From Chloroflexota bacterium (GTDB taxonomy: Bacteria; Chloroflexota; Limnocylindria; Limnocylindrales; CSP1-4): 33,386 bases of DNA. The stretch spans positions 1 to 33,386 of the forward strand of contig JACQEG010000017.1 in NCBI GenBank assembly GCA_016200665.1, given 5' to 3'. The notes beneath the pieces were generated by a model. That model ran no database searches, was not told the DNA's origin, and saw only the letters and a program-made list of their open reading frames with translations. Both the position numbers and the translations under genes were made by a program. This document shows positions 22,504 through 30,096 of this stretch, in pieces; within the stretch, counting starts at the first letter, position 1, and each line of letters begins with the position of its first letter.

Positions 22504-23357
22504 ACCTCCGGGCGAGCCTCGGGCTCGGGCCTGGCTTCGGGCTCGCGGTCGCGGACCCACGCGGCTCCGAGCAGCAGCGCCTGGAAGGACAGGCCCAGCC
22601 ACGCCAGGGCGGCGAACACGGCCGCGATCGTGCCGAGCAGCGCCGCGACGCCGATGAGCCGCGGAGCGAGGAACACGAACACCTGGGCCAGCACGGTCAC
22701 GACGACCCCGGCGACCAGGGCCGGCAGCCACACGGCCCGCCACGGCGCCGCCGGCACCGGCACCGCGCGGTAGACGAGGGCGAGCGCGCCAACGGTCAGG
22801 AGCGGCGGCGCGGCCCCGAGCGCCACGCGCAGCGCGTCGCCGACGACCGCGAGCGCGCCGCCCGCCTCGGCCGCGTCGAGGAACGACGCGATCCCGGCCA
22901 GCGTCGGCGCCGCGACGATCGCCAGGACCAGGAGGAGCACGGCGACGATCGCCGCCGCGTTCCGGACGAAGAAGCCCCGGTGGGCGGTGCGGCCCATGAC
23001 CCGGCTGATGGAATCGCTGAAGGCGAGCACGAACCGGCTGGCCCCCCATGCGAGCGTGGCGAGCCCGATGATCCCGAGCGCTCCGGGATCGGCGCTCGCC
23101 TGCGCGAGGATCGCGTCGACGACGTCACGCAGCGGCGGCAGCACGCTGCCGACGACGGCGACGGCATCGGCCCGCTGGGCGGGATCGTTGATGACGAGCC
23201 CGGCGATCGCTGCCGCGAGGAGCATCCCGGGAACGATCGCGAAGAGTGCCGAGTACGCGAGCCCGCTCGAGAGCAGGCCGCCGCCGGCCGCGCCGTATCG
23301 ATCGTTGACGCGACGGATCGCCGCGACGACGGGCTGGGACAGGACCCGCTCGACCAT
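22500..23357 (-). CDS. YihY/BrkB family inner-membrane protein
   Basis: 285 residues from ATG 23357, the first good start after the stop of the upstream gene at 23408. The frame stays open far upstream but overlaps other genes there. About six membrane segments. The N-terminal LLSSGLAYSALFAIVPGMLL is the family's typical first helix with its A-x-x-x-A-L-F core, followed by SDSISRVMG near the middle. BrkB/YihY proteins are widespread, of unsettled function (originally annotated as RNase BN or virulence factor; a transport or envelope role is likely). The Glu/Pro/Arg-rich tail is short. The gap before the ATG holds two hairpins and no good Shine-Dalgarno site. Confidence 0.85.
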   Translation of the reverse strand: MVERVLSQPVVAAIRRVNDRYGAAGGGLLSSGLAYSALFAIVPGMLLAAAIAGLVINDPAQRADAVAVVGSVLPPLRDVVDAILAQASADPGALGIIGLATLAWGASRFVLAFSDSISRVMGRTAHRGFFVRNAAAIVAVLLLVLAIVAAPTLAGIASFLDAAEAGGALAVVGDALRVALGAAPPLLTVGALALVYRAVPVPAAPWRAVWLPALVAGVVVTVLAQVFVFLAPRLIGVAALLGTIAAVFAALAWLGLSFQALLLGAAWVRDREPEARPEPEARPEV

Positions 23358-23358
23358 C

Positions 23359-23397
23359 CGCCCGAGCCTCGCTCGGGCGCCGGCTCCCCAGGAGCCG
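23359..23397. other. Two consecutive hairpins before the BrkB start
   Basis: CGCCCGAG (23359-23366) pairs with CTCGGGCG (23372-23379) across a 5-nt loop. CGGCTCC (23381-23387) pairs with GGAGCCG (23391-23397) across a 3-nt loop. Both lie between the HTH gene stop and the ATG at 23357. Confidence 0.7.
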
Positions 23398-23407
23398 ACC
23401 CCGTCGC

Positions 23408-23650
23408 TCAGCCGCCGAGCTCCTCGAACAGGCCGGGCTGGAGATCCGCGGCCCTGACGCGCCGCGGTCCGGCGACGAGCGCCCTGACCTCGCCTCGCCG
23501 CACGAAGCGCCGGCCGCCGAGCTTGATGCTCTGGAGCTTCCCGTCGCGCGCCCAGGCCCCGATCGTCGCCGGTCGGAAGCGGACGTTCGCGGCCGCCAGG
23601 ATGTCGGACGCCTCCGCGAGGCTGATCCAGTCGCCCGCCGACGGTGCCAT
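23408..23650 (-). CDS. Excisionase/MerR-like helix-turn-helix protein
   Basis: 80 residues, ATG 23650 overlapping the fmdB stop by 1 nt (TGATG). WISLAEASDILAAANVRFRP, ATIGAWARDGKLQSIKLGG and RRFVRRGEV match the winged HTH of the excisionase/MerR-like family (about residues 8-58). These small proteins bind DNA as regulators or recombination directionality factors. No phage or integrase gene is near, and the gene sits between fmdB and brkB in a housekeeping-like operon, so a regulator is more likely than an excisionase. The C-terminus (LQPGLFEELGG) is a short tail. Confidence 0.8.
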   Translation of the reverse strand: MAPSAGDWISLAEASDILAAANVRFRPATIGAWARDGKLQSIKLGGRRFVRRGEVRALVAGPRRVRAADLQPGLFEELGG

Positions 23651-23985
23651 CAGTCGCTCCCGGGACCGCCGGCCGCCGAGCCGCCGGCAGGTTCCTTCTT
23701 GGTGGAGGCATCGCCGGTCGCCGCGCCGTCACCGGCCTTCCCCGACGTCGAGCCCTCGGACGAGCGCGACTTGGAGCCGCCCGAGGACCGGCCGCCGCCG
23801 GAGGACCGGCGATCGACCTTGGCCCAGCCCGAGCCCTTGAACAGGACGGCCGGAGCGGACAGGGCCTTGCGCATCGTGCCTTCCGCGCCGCATTCCGGGC
23901 AGAACCGCGGGCCGGCATCGTTGATGCCGTGGATGACCTCGGTCACCTTGCCGCAGTTGCTGCAGCTGTAGTCGTAGATGGGCAC
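23650..23985 (-). CDS. FmdB family zinc-ribbon protein
   Basis: 111 residues from GTG 23985, which has TAGCCT exactly 6 nt upstream and is probably leaderless. The N-terminus MPIYDYSCSNCG with RFCPECG further on is the FmdB/YfgF-type putative regulatory zinc ribbon (Cys pairs at 8/11 and 29/32). LFKGSGWAKVD is also typical. The remaining half is Ser/Gly/Lys-rich low complexity and probably disordered. FmdB-type proteins are common in many bacteria; the name comes from a proposed regulator of a formamidase or acetamidase, and the true role is unclear. First gene of the fmdB-HTH-brkB operon. Confidence 0.9.
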   Translation of the reverse strand: MPIYDYSCSNCGKVTEVIHGINDAGPRFCPECGAEGTMRKALSAPAVLFKGSGWAKVDRRSSGGGRSSGGSKSRSSEGSTSGKAGDGAATGDASTKKEPAGGSAAGGPGSD

Positions 23986-23991
23986 GCCAGA

Positions 23992-23997
23992 AGGCTA
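23992..23997 (-). promoter_or_regulatory. -10 element of leaderless promoter for fmdB
   Basis: TAGCCT on the minus strand, 6 nt before the GTG at 23985, matches the window's recurring TAGNNT-N6-start pattern and decides for this GTG. Confidence 0.55.
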
Positions 23998-24019
23998 CCC
24001 GATCGGGCGGTGTCGAGAC

Positions 24020-24790
24020 TCAGCCCCGGACCATTCGCATCCCGCATTTCGGGCAGTACAGGGCCCGCTGGCCGGCCGACGAGAACCCGCAGTGCGGGCA
24101 GCTGACGACCGCCAGCCCGCCGCCGATCATTGGTCGCCCGGCATCGACGAGGCCCATCGCCCGGCCGCTCTCGAGGATGTTGCGGAAGAGCGCCGAGAGG
24201 ATCCGCGTGGCCTCGCGATCCGTATCCCCGCGTGTCCCTCGCCCGCCCCAGGCGACGATCGCGCGGACGATCAGGTCGCCGGTCGACTCGTCCCAGTGGG
24301 CGGCGACCCCGCCGACGACCGCCGAGAAGTCCGGATACCCCGCGGGATCCGTGCTGCCGTCGAGCAGCGCGCAGGCAAACGTCTCGTACGCCGGGTCGAT
24401 GGCATCGAGCATCTCGAGGACGAACAGCGCGTGCCGGGTGATCGGCGAGGCCGAGCCGTGGGCCGCGAGCCAGGCCTGCGCCTCGGCCGTCCGGATGATC
24501 GAGGGTGACGCCTGGCCGGTGTCCATCTCCCGCGGGTCCACGACCTCGACCGGCGTCTTCGCCAGGCTGCCGATCATCCCGGCCAGCTCGGCCTTCGCCT
24601 CCCGGCCAGAGCCAAGGCGGACGCCCTCGCTGGACTTCGCCGCGTAGGACAGCCGGACCTGGTGGTCCTCGGCGTTGACCTCCTCGGGGATGATCGGGCG
24701 CGATGCCGCCGGAGCGGCGCTCTTGGCGGGCTTCTCGGCGCCACCGGCGCTCCCGGATGCGCCCCCGCCCCGTCGACGCAGGAAATCCAT
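24020..24790 (-). CDS. Conserved-looking protein with C-terminal zinc ribbon
   Basis: 256 residues from ATG 24790 (MDFLRRRGGG). The N-terminal 40 residues are basic and low complexity. The middle (about 45-215) is helical and includes HQVRLSYAAKSSEGVRL, ALFVLEMLDAIDPAYETF, HWDESTGDLIVRAIVAWGGR and ATRILSALFRNILESGRAMG. The end is a two-CxxC zinc ribbon (SCPHCG ... YCPKCGMRM). No enzyme motif or membrane segment is seen. The fold of the middle region is not recognised. It is divergent from the hydrolase gene; the -10 candidates for the two genes sit back to back in the gap. Confidence 0.75.
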   Translation of the reverse strand: MDFLRRRGGGASGSAGGAEKPAKSAAPAASRPIIPEEVNAEDHQVRLSYAAKSSEGVRLGSGREAKAELAGMIGSLAKTPVEVVDPREMDTGQASPSIIRTAEAQAWLAAHGSASPITRHALFVLEMLDAIDPAYETFACALLDGSTDPAGYPDFSAVVGGVAAHWDESTGDLIVRAIVAWGGRGTRGDTDREATRILSALFRNILESGRAMGLVDAGRPMIGGGLAVVSCPHCGFSSAGQRALYCPKCGMRMVRG

Positions 24791-24843
24791 CGGCACGAAC
24801 CCACCCCCGCTGCGCCGATCCGAGGGGACCGACCCGGTTCCAA

Positions 24844-24849
24844 ATCCTA
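24844..24849 (-). promoter_or_regulatory. Candidate -10 element for the 24020-24790 gene
   Basis: TAGGAT on the minus strand, 53 nt upstream of the ATG at 24790. Only 5 bp separate it from the plus-strand TAGCAT at 24855. Confidence 0.35.
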
Positions 24850-24854
24850 GCCGG

Positions 24855-24860
24855 TAGCAT
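24855..24860 (+). promoter_or_regulatory. -10 element of leaderless promoter for the hydrolase gene
   Basis: TAGCAT lies exactly 6 nt before the ATG at 24867, as at four other genes in this window. Confidence 0.55.
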
Positions 24861-24866
24861 GCCGCC

Positions 24867-25577
24867 ATGAAGACTGCACCGATCGTCCTGGTTCCGGGCT
24901 TCTGGCTCGGGGCCTGGGCCTGGGACGAGGTCGCCGCCGACCTGCGGGCCGGCGGCCACGACGTCACCGCCCTAACCCTGCCGGGCCTCGAGCCGGCGGC
25001 CGCCGACCGCGCCGCCGTCCATCTGACCGACCACGTCGACACGATCGTCCACGCGATCGAAGCCGCCCCTGCCCCGGTCGTCCTCGCCCTGCACAGCGCG
25101 ACCGGCTTCTCCGGCTACGCGGCAACCGACCGCGTGCCGGATCGCGTCGCCGCCGTCGTCTACGTCGACACCGCGCCGGGGCTCCGCGCCATCGATCCCG
25201 AGTTCGAGGGTGCGGAGAAGCCGATGGTCTGGGCCGACATCGAAGCCGAGGAGAACCTCGACGGCCTCAGCGAGGCCCAGAAGGAGACGTTCCGCCGACG
25301 GGCCGTCCCCGAGCCGGGCGCGCTCCTGCGCGAGGCCGCGACCCTCACCAACGACGCCCGCCGGGACATCCCGAGCACGATCATCTGCACCGGCGCCTCC
25401 TCGGCGCAGATGCAGGCCTGGGCCAGCCAGCACGATTGGGCCTGGCTCGCCGGCATCGCCGAGCTGCGCGACGTCACGTGGGTCGACCTGCCCACGAGCC
25501 ACTGGCCGATGTGGTCCCGCCCGGCGGAGCTCGCCGCGATCATCGGCGAGGTCGCGCGGCGACACGGATCGAGCTAG
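24867..25577 (+). CDS. Alpha/beta-hydrolase with altered nucleophile elbow
   Basis: 236 residues. IVLVPGFWLGAWAWDEVAADLRAGGHDVTAL forms the start of an alpha/beta-hydrolase fold with the oxyanion loop, and DHVDTIVHAI precedes the elbow. The usual G-x-S-x-G is L75-H76-S77-A78-T79 here, followed by G80: Ser is kept but both Gly positions are changed. A C-terminal catalytic His is likely H217 in SHWPMW, and the acid residue is not obvious. Length is typical of small esterase or hydroxynitrile-lyase-like members. Substrate unknown. The leaderless promoter supports the start. It is a single gene, convergent with the GH13 gene across 45 nt. Confidence 0.88.
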   Translation: MKTAPIVLVPGFWLGAWAWDEVAADLRAGGHDVTALTLPGLEPAAADRAAVHLTDHVDTIVHAIEAAPAPVVLALHSATGFSGYAATDRVPDRVAAVVYVDTAPGLRAIDPEFEGAEKPMVWADIEAEENLDGLSEAQKETFRRRAVPEPGALLREAATLTNDARRDIPSTIICTGASSAQMQAWASQHDWAWLAGIAELRDVTWVDLPTSHWPMWSRPAELAAIIGEVARRHGSS

Positions 25578-25622
25578 GAGCGGCGGCCCCACGGACCCGC
25601 GGCGCGACGAGCCTCCGGCGGC

Positions 25623-27362
25623 TCAGCCCTCCAGGGCGATCAGCGCCTCGAGCGGCTCCAGCTGCGGCGCCCGGGGCGTGTCCCCGAGCGGGCTGCCCAC
25701 CGCCCGCGGACCGGTCGACAGCGCGACCTTCCACGATCCCGGCGGGGGCGCCCAGACGAACCGGCGCAGCCCGAAGTTGATCGCGACGACTGCCCGGCCG
25801 CCGTCGAGCTCGCGCTCGTAGGCGAGGACGTCCTCGCCGGGTGACGGGATGAGCCGGAGCCCGCCACCGTGGAGGGCCGGCGTGGCGGCGCGCAGCCGGA
25901 GCAACCGCCGATAGGTCGCCAGGACCGAATCCGAATCCTCGGCCTGTCGCGCCACGTTCCGGGTGACGTGGTCAGGACTGAACGGAAGCCACGGCCGACC
26001 GGTCGTGAAGCCCGCACCGGGGTCGCCCGTCCAGGGCATCGGCGATCGACAGCGGTCACGGTTCCACCACGGGAAGCGCCACGAGGCCCGACGCGCCGGT
26101 GGGTCGATCGCCAACGCGTTCGGGACCCGGATGTCGGGCAGGCCGATCTCCTCGCCGTAGTAGACGAACGGCGTGCCGCGGAGCGTCAGCAACAGCACGG
26201 CGGCGGCCTTCGCAACGGCATCGTGGGTCCGCTGATCCTGCCGTCCCAATGTCCTGAGGAACCTGCTCACGTGGCGAGACTGGTCGTGGTTCGAGAGGAC
26301 GACCGTCGGCCATGCCTCGCCGAATGCCCGCTCCCGCTCCGCGATCGTGCGTCGGAACGACGCGGCCGACCACGGCTGGCCCAGGAGCTCGAAGTCGAAG
26401 ACCAGGTGACCGGGGCGGGTCAAGGCCACGGCCTGGCCGATGTCGCCCGCGAAGAGCTCTCCAACGGTCATGCGGCCGGGCGCCTCGTCCACCATGGACC
26501 GGAACAGGGCGAGGAGCGGCAGGAGATCCGCCTGGTCCTTGTCGTGCAGGTGCCGCTGGCGCTGCCAGGGACTCCGGGCCAAGCGCCGGCCGGGAGGATT
26601 CGAGGCGAGGTCGGATGACTTGAGGAGGGCGTTGAAGACGTCCAGGCGGAAGCCGTCGACGCCGCGGCGGAGCCAGCCCCGGACCATCCCGAAGACCGCC
26701 TCCTGGACGAACGGCTCGCGCCAGTTGAGGTCGGGCTGCTGGGCCAGGAACGTGTGGAGGTAGAACTGCCGGCGGCCCTCGTCCCACTGCCAGGCAGAGC
26801 CGCCGAAGAACGACAGCCAGTTGTTCGGCGGGATCGGCCGCCCACTGCGGTGGGTGCCGGCCGGGTCGCGCCAGATGTACCAGTCGGCCTCCGGCCCGGT
26901 GCGCGACGCTCGCGACGCCTCGAACCACGGATGTCGGTCGCTGGTGTGGTTGAGCACGAGGTCGAGGAGAACCCGGAGGCCGCGCCGGTGGGCCTCCTTG
27001 ATGAGCCGATCGAAGTCGTCCATCGAGCCGAACAGCGGGTCGATCGCCGAGTAGTCGGCAACGTCGTAGCCGCCGTCGAGGCCCGGGGACGGGTAGATGG
27101 GCGAGAGCCAGATCGCCTCGACGCCGAGGCCATCAGGGCCGGCAAGGTGGTCGAGGTGCTCGATGATGCCCGGCAGGTCGCCCACCCCGTCGCCCGTCGA
27201 GTCGGCGAAGCTGCGGGGGTAGATCTGGTAGACGACGCCGGTTCGCCACCAGCCGGGATCGCCGGGGCGGGCAAGCGCCGCCGCTGGATCGGTCACGTCC
27301 GCCACGTTGCCACGGGCAGACTGCGATGAATCCGCAAGCACCGGTCCCTGGGCTGGACTCAC
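25623..27362 (-). CDS. GH13 alpha-glucosidase (oligo-1,6-glucosidase type)
   Basis: 579 residues from GTG 27362; AGGAG is 11 nt upstream, rather far, and in-frame GTGs at 27341 and 27305 are alternatives. The catalytic (beta/alpha)8 barrel starts at VVYQIYPRSFADSTGDGVGDL. The GH13 conserved regions are present: DLVLNHTSDRHPWF, GFRLDVFN with nucleophile D241, TVGELFAGD with acid/base E302, and LSNHDQSR with D360. QPDLNW and the overall pattern match exo-acting alpha-glucosidases and oligo-1,6-glucosidases. A C-terminal beta domain completes it. No signal peptide, so it cleaves imported oligosaccharides in the cytoplasm. It is divergent from lacI with the operator between them, and the ABC genes probably supply its substrate. 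Confidence 0.93.
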   Translation of the reverse strand: MSPAQGPVLADSSQSARGNVADVTDPAAALARPGDPGWWRTGVVYQIYPRSFADSTGDGVGDLPGIIEHLDHLAGPDGLGVEAIWLSPIYPSPGLDGGYDVADYSAIDPLFGSMDDFDRLIKEAHRRGLRVLLDLVLNHTSDRHPWFEASRASRTGPEADWYIWRDPAGTHRSGRPIPPNNWLSFFGGSAWQWDEGRRQFYLHTFLAQQPDLNWREPFVQEAVFGMVRGWLRRGVDGFRLDVFNALLKSSDLASNPPGRRLARSPWQRQRHLHDKDQADLLPLLALFRSMVDEAPGRMTVGELFAGDIGQAVALTRPGHLVFDFELLGQPWSAASFRRTIAERERAFGEAWPTVVLSNHDQSRHVSRFLRTLGRQDQRTHDAVAKAAAVLLLTLRGTPFVYYGEEIGLPDIRVPNALAIDPPARRASWRFPWWNRDRCRSPMPWTGDPGAGFTTGRPWLPFSPDHVTRNVARQAEDSDSVLATYRRLLRLRAATPALHGGGLRLIPSPGEDVLAYERELDGGRAVVAINFGLRRFVWAPPPGSWKVALSTGPRAVGSPLGDTPRAPQLEPLEALIALEG

Positions 27363-27444
27363 TGCGGCAGCGACTCCTGTCGATCTTGAGGGACGCCTGA
27401 TCGGCGGGCGCCAGAGCGCACATCTGCATTCTGGCTCGAACGGC

Positions 27445-27473
27445 TTGACGGGGCCTGTCCGGCTGGCTACTAA
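27445..27473 (+). promoter_or_regulatory. Candidate promoter of lacI
   Basis: TTGACG (27445-27450) and a weak TACTAA (27468-27473) are 17 nt apart. The predicted start of transcription falls next to the palindrome at 27482, so a bound repressor would block it. Confidence 0.45.
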
Positions 27474-27481
27474 TACGCGTT

Positions 27482-27497
27482 ACTAACGCGCGTTAGT
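27482..27497. promoter_or_regulatory. Palindromic LacI-family operator
   Basis: ACTAACGCGCGTTAGT is a perfect 16-bp palindrome with a central CG, the classic shape of a LacI/GalR-family operator. A related sequence (ACTAATACGCGTTACT, 27469-27484) overlaps its left edge. It lies between the divergent GH13 and lacI genes and could control both. Confidence 0.75.
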
Positions 27498-27578
27498 TTG
27501 TGGCCCCGGAGTGCCCCGAGCAAGCCCGCTCGGGGACCCTCCTCCACCAACGACCGGCCGGCCTCGGAGCGTCCCCCG

Positions 27579-28652
27579 ATGCAGGACAGGCGACCCAAGA
27601 GCGAAGACGTCGCAGCGCTGGCGGGAGTCTCCCGCACGACGGTTTCGTTCGTCCTCAACGATCGGCCCGGCGCCCAGATCAGCCCTACCACCCGTGAGCG
27701 CGTGCTGGCGGCGGCGGCGAGCCTCGGCTACCAGCCCCACGCCGCGGCGCGCGGCCTCGCGGCGGGTCGCACCCACACGATCGGCCTGGTCCTCCGCCAG
27801 TCGGCCGAGCAGGTCGCCGAGGATGCCCTCCTCGCCGAGACGCTCCGGGGCCTGTCGGAGGCGGCCCGGGTCGAGGGCTATCGCGTCCTCGTCGAGCCGA
27901 TCGCGCCGAGCGACGGGCCGTACAGCGGCCTCCTCCGATCGAAGCGCACCGACGGGCTCATCGTGTCCGGCCCGCGGACGGACGATCGCGAGATCCGGAG
28001 CCTCTCGAGCAGTCGCGCCGCCGTGGTCATCCAGGGCACCCTCGACGGGGTCGAGCTGCCGAGCGTCGACGTCGACAATGCCGCCGCGGCCCGCCAGGCG
28101 GTCGAGCATCTCATCGGCCTCGGCCATCGCGCCATCGGCGTGATCACGAATGCGCCCCTCGCCTACACCGCCGCCGCCGACCGCCTCGCCGGCTATCGAG
28201 CCGCGCTTGCGGGCGCCGGTATTCCAGCCTCCGACGCCGCGGTCGCCGAGGCCGCCTTCGATGCCGCGAGCGGTCGCCGGGCGATGGCCGCGCTCCTCGC
28301 TGCGAACCCGGGCCTGACGGCCGTCTTCGTCGCCAGCGACGTGGTGGCCCTCGGCGCGATGGCGGCGGTCCGCGAGGCCGGGCTGCGGGTCCCTGCCGAC
28401 ATCTCGATCGTCGGCTTCGACGACATCCCGCTCGCGGCCTATTTCGATCCGCCGCTCACGACGGTCCACGTCCCCGCCTACGACCTCGGCCGAGCCGCCG
28501 GGACTGCGCTCCTCGATCGGATCCAGGGCCGCGAGACGACCGGTCGAACGCTTCTCCCGACGGACCTCGTCATCCGCTCATCCACTGCCCCATGCAACCG
28601 GTTCCGAGGTCGCTCCCGGGATCGTCCTGCCGGAGAACCCGGCCTGGCGTGA
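27579..28652 (+). CDS. LacI family transcriptional regulator
   Basis: 357 residues from ATG 27579. The N-terminal HTH (EDVAALAGVSRTTVSFVLND, about 9-28) is followed by the hinge helix region (RERVLAAAASLGYQPHAAARGL) and a periplasmic-binding-protein-like effector domain (TIGLVL ... DGLIVSGP ... GHRAIGVI ... TAVFVASDVVALGAM ... VGFDDIPLAAYFDPPLTTV). It probably represses the divergent alpha-glucosidase and the downstream ABC genes until an oligosaccharide binds, through the palindrome at 27482-27497. The Arg-rich tail after residue 335 is longer than usual. An upstream start at 27498 would add a Pro/Ser-rich extension and seems unlikely. Confidence 0.93.
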   Translation: MQDRRPKSEDVAALAGVSRTTVSFVLNDRPGAQISPTTRERVLAAAASLGYQPHAAARGLAAGRTHTIGLVLRQSAEQVAEDALLAETLRGLSEAARVEGYRVLVEPIAPSDGPYSGLLRSKRTDGLIVSGPRTDDREIRSLSSSRAAVVIQGTLDGVELPSVDVDNAAAARQAVEHLIGLGHRAIGVITNAPLAYTAAADRLAGYRAALAGAGIPASDAAVAEAAFDAASGRRAMAALLAANPGLTAVFVASDVVALGAMAAVREAGLRVPADISIVGFDDIPLAAYFDPPLTTVHVPAYDLGRAAGTALLDRIQGRETTGRTLLPTDLVIRSSTAPCNRFRGRSRDRPAGEPGLA

Positions 28653-28664
28653 GGCGTGGACGAG

Positions 28665-28682
28665 CCGCCACGGACGTGGCGG
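28665..28682 (+). terminator. Hairpin between lacI and binding-protein gene
   Basis: CCGCCAC (28665-28671) pairs with GTGGCGG (28676-28682) around a 4-nt loop. No T-run follows, so it may be an attenuator or processing site rather than a full terminator. Confidence 0.4.
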
Positions 28683-28709
28683 TCACGGAGGAGCACCAAA
28701 GGAGTCGTG

Positions 28710-30077
28710 ATGAGTCAACTGAGCACCAGGTCCAAGCCGCTGGCGCTGCTGGCTGCAGCGGTCATCGGCATCGCGGCCTGCTCGAGCAGCTCGCCCGCGG
28801 CGTCGGGCGGCGGAGGGGCCTCCCAGGCGCCCGGCGGAACGCTCGCCGCACCGTCTTTCGGGCAGATCGGCGGATCGGTGTCGATCCTCGCCGTGTGGAG
28901 CGGCGGCGACGACCCGAAGTCCGAGGAGTACGCCTTCAAGCAGGTCCTCAAGCCCTTCACCGACATGACGGGCGTCACGATCAACTACACCTCGACGCGC
29001 GACATCAACGCGGCGATCACCGCCGGCATCCAGTCCGGCAACCTGCCGGACGTGGCCGGCCTGCCGGGTCCCGGGAAGATGATCGAGCTGGCGAATGCCG
29101 GCAATCTCAAGCCCCTCGATGGCCTCTTCGACGCGAACGCCTACCGGAGCGACACACCGGGCGCATCCGCGCTCCAGGTCAACGGCAAGCAGTACGCGGA
29201 GTTCTTCAAGGGCTCGATCAAGGGCCTGATCTGGTACGACCCGAAGGTCTACACCGGCGGCGACCCGACCAGCTGGGACGATCTCAACACGAAGGCCACG
29301 GCGGCCCTCGGGAGCCTGTCCGGGACCAAGGAGTGGTGCGTCGGGCTGCAGTCCGGCGCCGGCTCCGACGGCTGGCCCGGCACCGACTGGATCGAGGACA
29401 TCCTCATTCGCCAGTCAGGCGCGGACGTCTACGACAAGTGGGTGAACGGCACCCAGAAGTGGACCTCGACCGAGGTCAAGAACGCCTGGCTCGAGTTCGG
29501 CAAGGCGCTGACGGCCAGCCACGGCGACAGCAACCTCATCATCTCGACGAACTTCGGCGCGGCCGGTGATCCCCTGTTCACGACCCCGCCGGGCTGCCTG
29601 TTCCACCACCAGGCCAGCTTCATCACCAGCTTCTTCGCCAAGGACAACCCGACGACGGTGGCAGGGACGGACTACAAGTTCTTCCTGATGCCGGACATGA
29701 ACCCGGCCTTCTCCGGCGCCGTGACCGGCGGCGGCGACCTCCTCGGCATGTTCAACGACACGCCGCAGGCCAAGGCCCTCATGCAGTACCTCATCACCCC
29801 ACAGGCCCAGGCCATCTGGCCGAGCATCCCGGCGAGCGGCGCCCTCTCGGGCAGCAAGAGCGTGCCCCTGACCGCCTATCCCGACGACCTGACCAAGACC
29901 GCAGCCCAGGATCTGGCCAACGCCAAGATCTTCCGCTTCGATGGCTCAGACGCGATGCCGGCGGCGATGAGCGCCGCGTTCCTCAACGGCATCCTCGACT
30001 TCACCAAGGACCAGACGAAGCTCGATTCGATCCTCGCGAGCCTCGATACGGTCCAAGCGAGCGCGTACGGCGGCTGA
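28710..30077 (+). CDS. ABC transporter sugar-binding lipoprotein (family 1)
   Basis: 455 residues. ATG 28710 is set by AAAGGAG 5 nt upstream and starts a lipoprotein signal (MSQLSTRSKPLALLAAAVIG, lipobox IAAC). A Ser/Gly-rich tether follows, then a family 1 solute-binding fold: VSILAVWSGGD, FKQVLKPFTDMTGV, INAAITAGIQSGNLPDVAGL, IWYDPKVY, PTSWDDLNTKA, and C-terminal ALMQYLITPQAQAIW. It captures a sugar or oligosaccharide outside the membrane and passes it to the two permeases that follow. The neighbouring alpha-glucosidase suggests alpha-linked glucosides (AglE-like). The annotation as a sugar binder is firm; the ligand is inferred. Confidence 0.95.
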   Translation: MSQLSTRSKPLALLAAAVIGIAACSSSSPAASGGGGASQAPGGTLAAPSFGQIGGSVSILAVWSGGDDPKSEEYAFKQVLKPFTDMTGVTINYTSTRDINAAITAGIQSGNLPDVAGLPGPGKMIELANAGNLKPLDGLFDANAYRSDTPGASALQVNGKQYAEFFKGSIKGLIWYDPKVYTGGDPTSWDDLNTKATAALGSLSGTKEWCVGLQSGAGSDGWPGTDWIEDILIRQSGADVYDKWVNGTQKWTSTEVKNAWLEFGKALTASHGDSNLIISTNFGAAGDPLFTTPPGCLFHHQASFITSFFAKDNPTTVAGTDYKFFLMPDMNPAFSGAVTGGGDLLGMFNDTPQAKALMQYLITPQAQAIWPSIPASGALSGSKSVPLTAYPDDLTKTAAQDLANAKIFRFDGSDAMPAAMSAAFLNGILDFTKDQTKLDSILASLDTVQASAYGG

Positions 30078-30096
30078 CGCCCCGAAGCGCACAGGG

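Noticed and set aside
23408-23650. Excisionase-like HTH as evidence of a prophage or integrative element
   Set aside because: No integrase, phage or transfer gene is nearby, and base composition matches the host.
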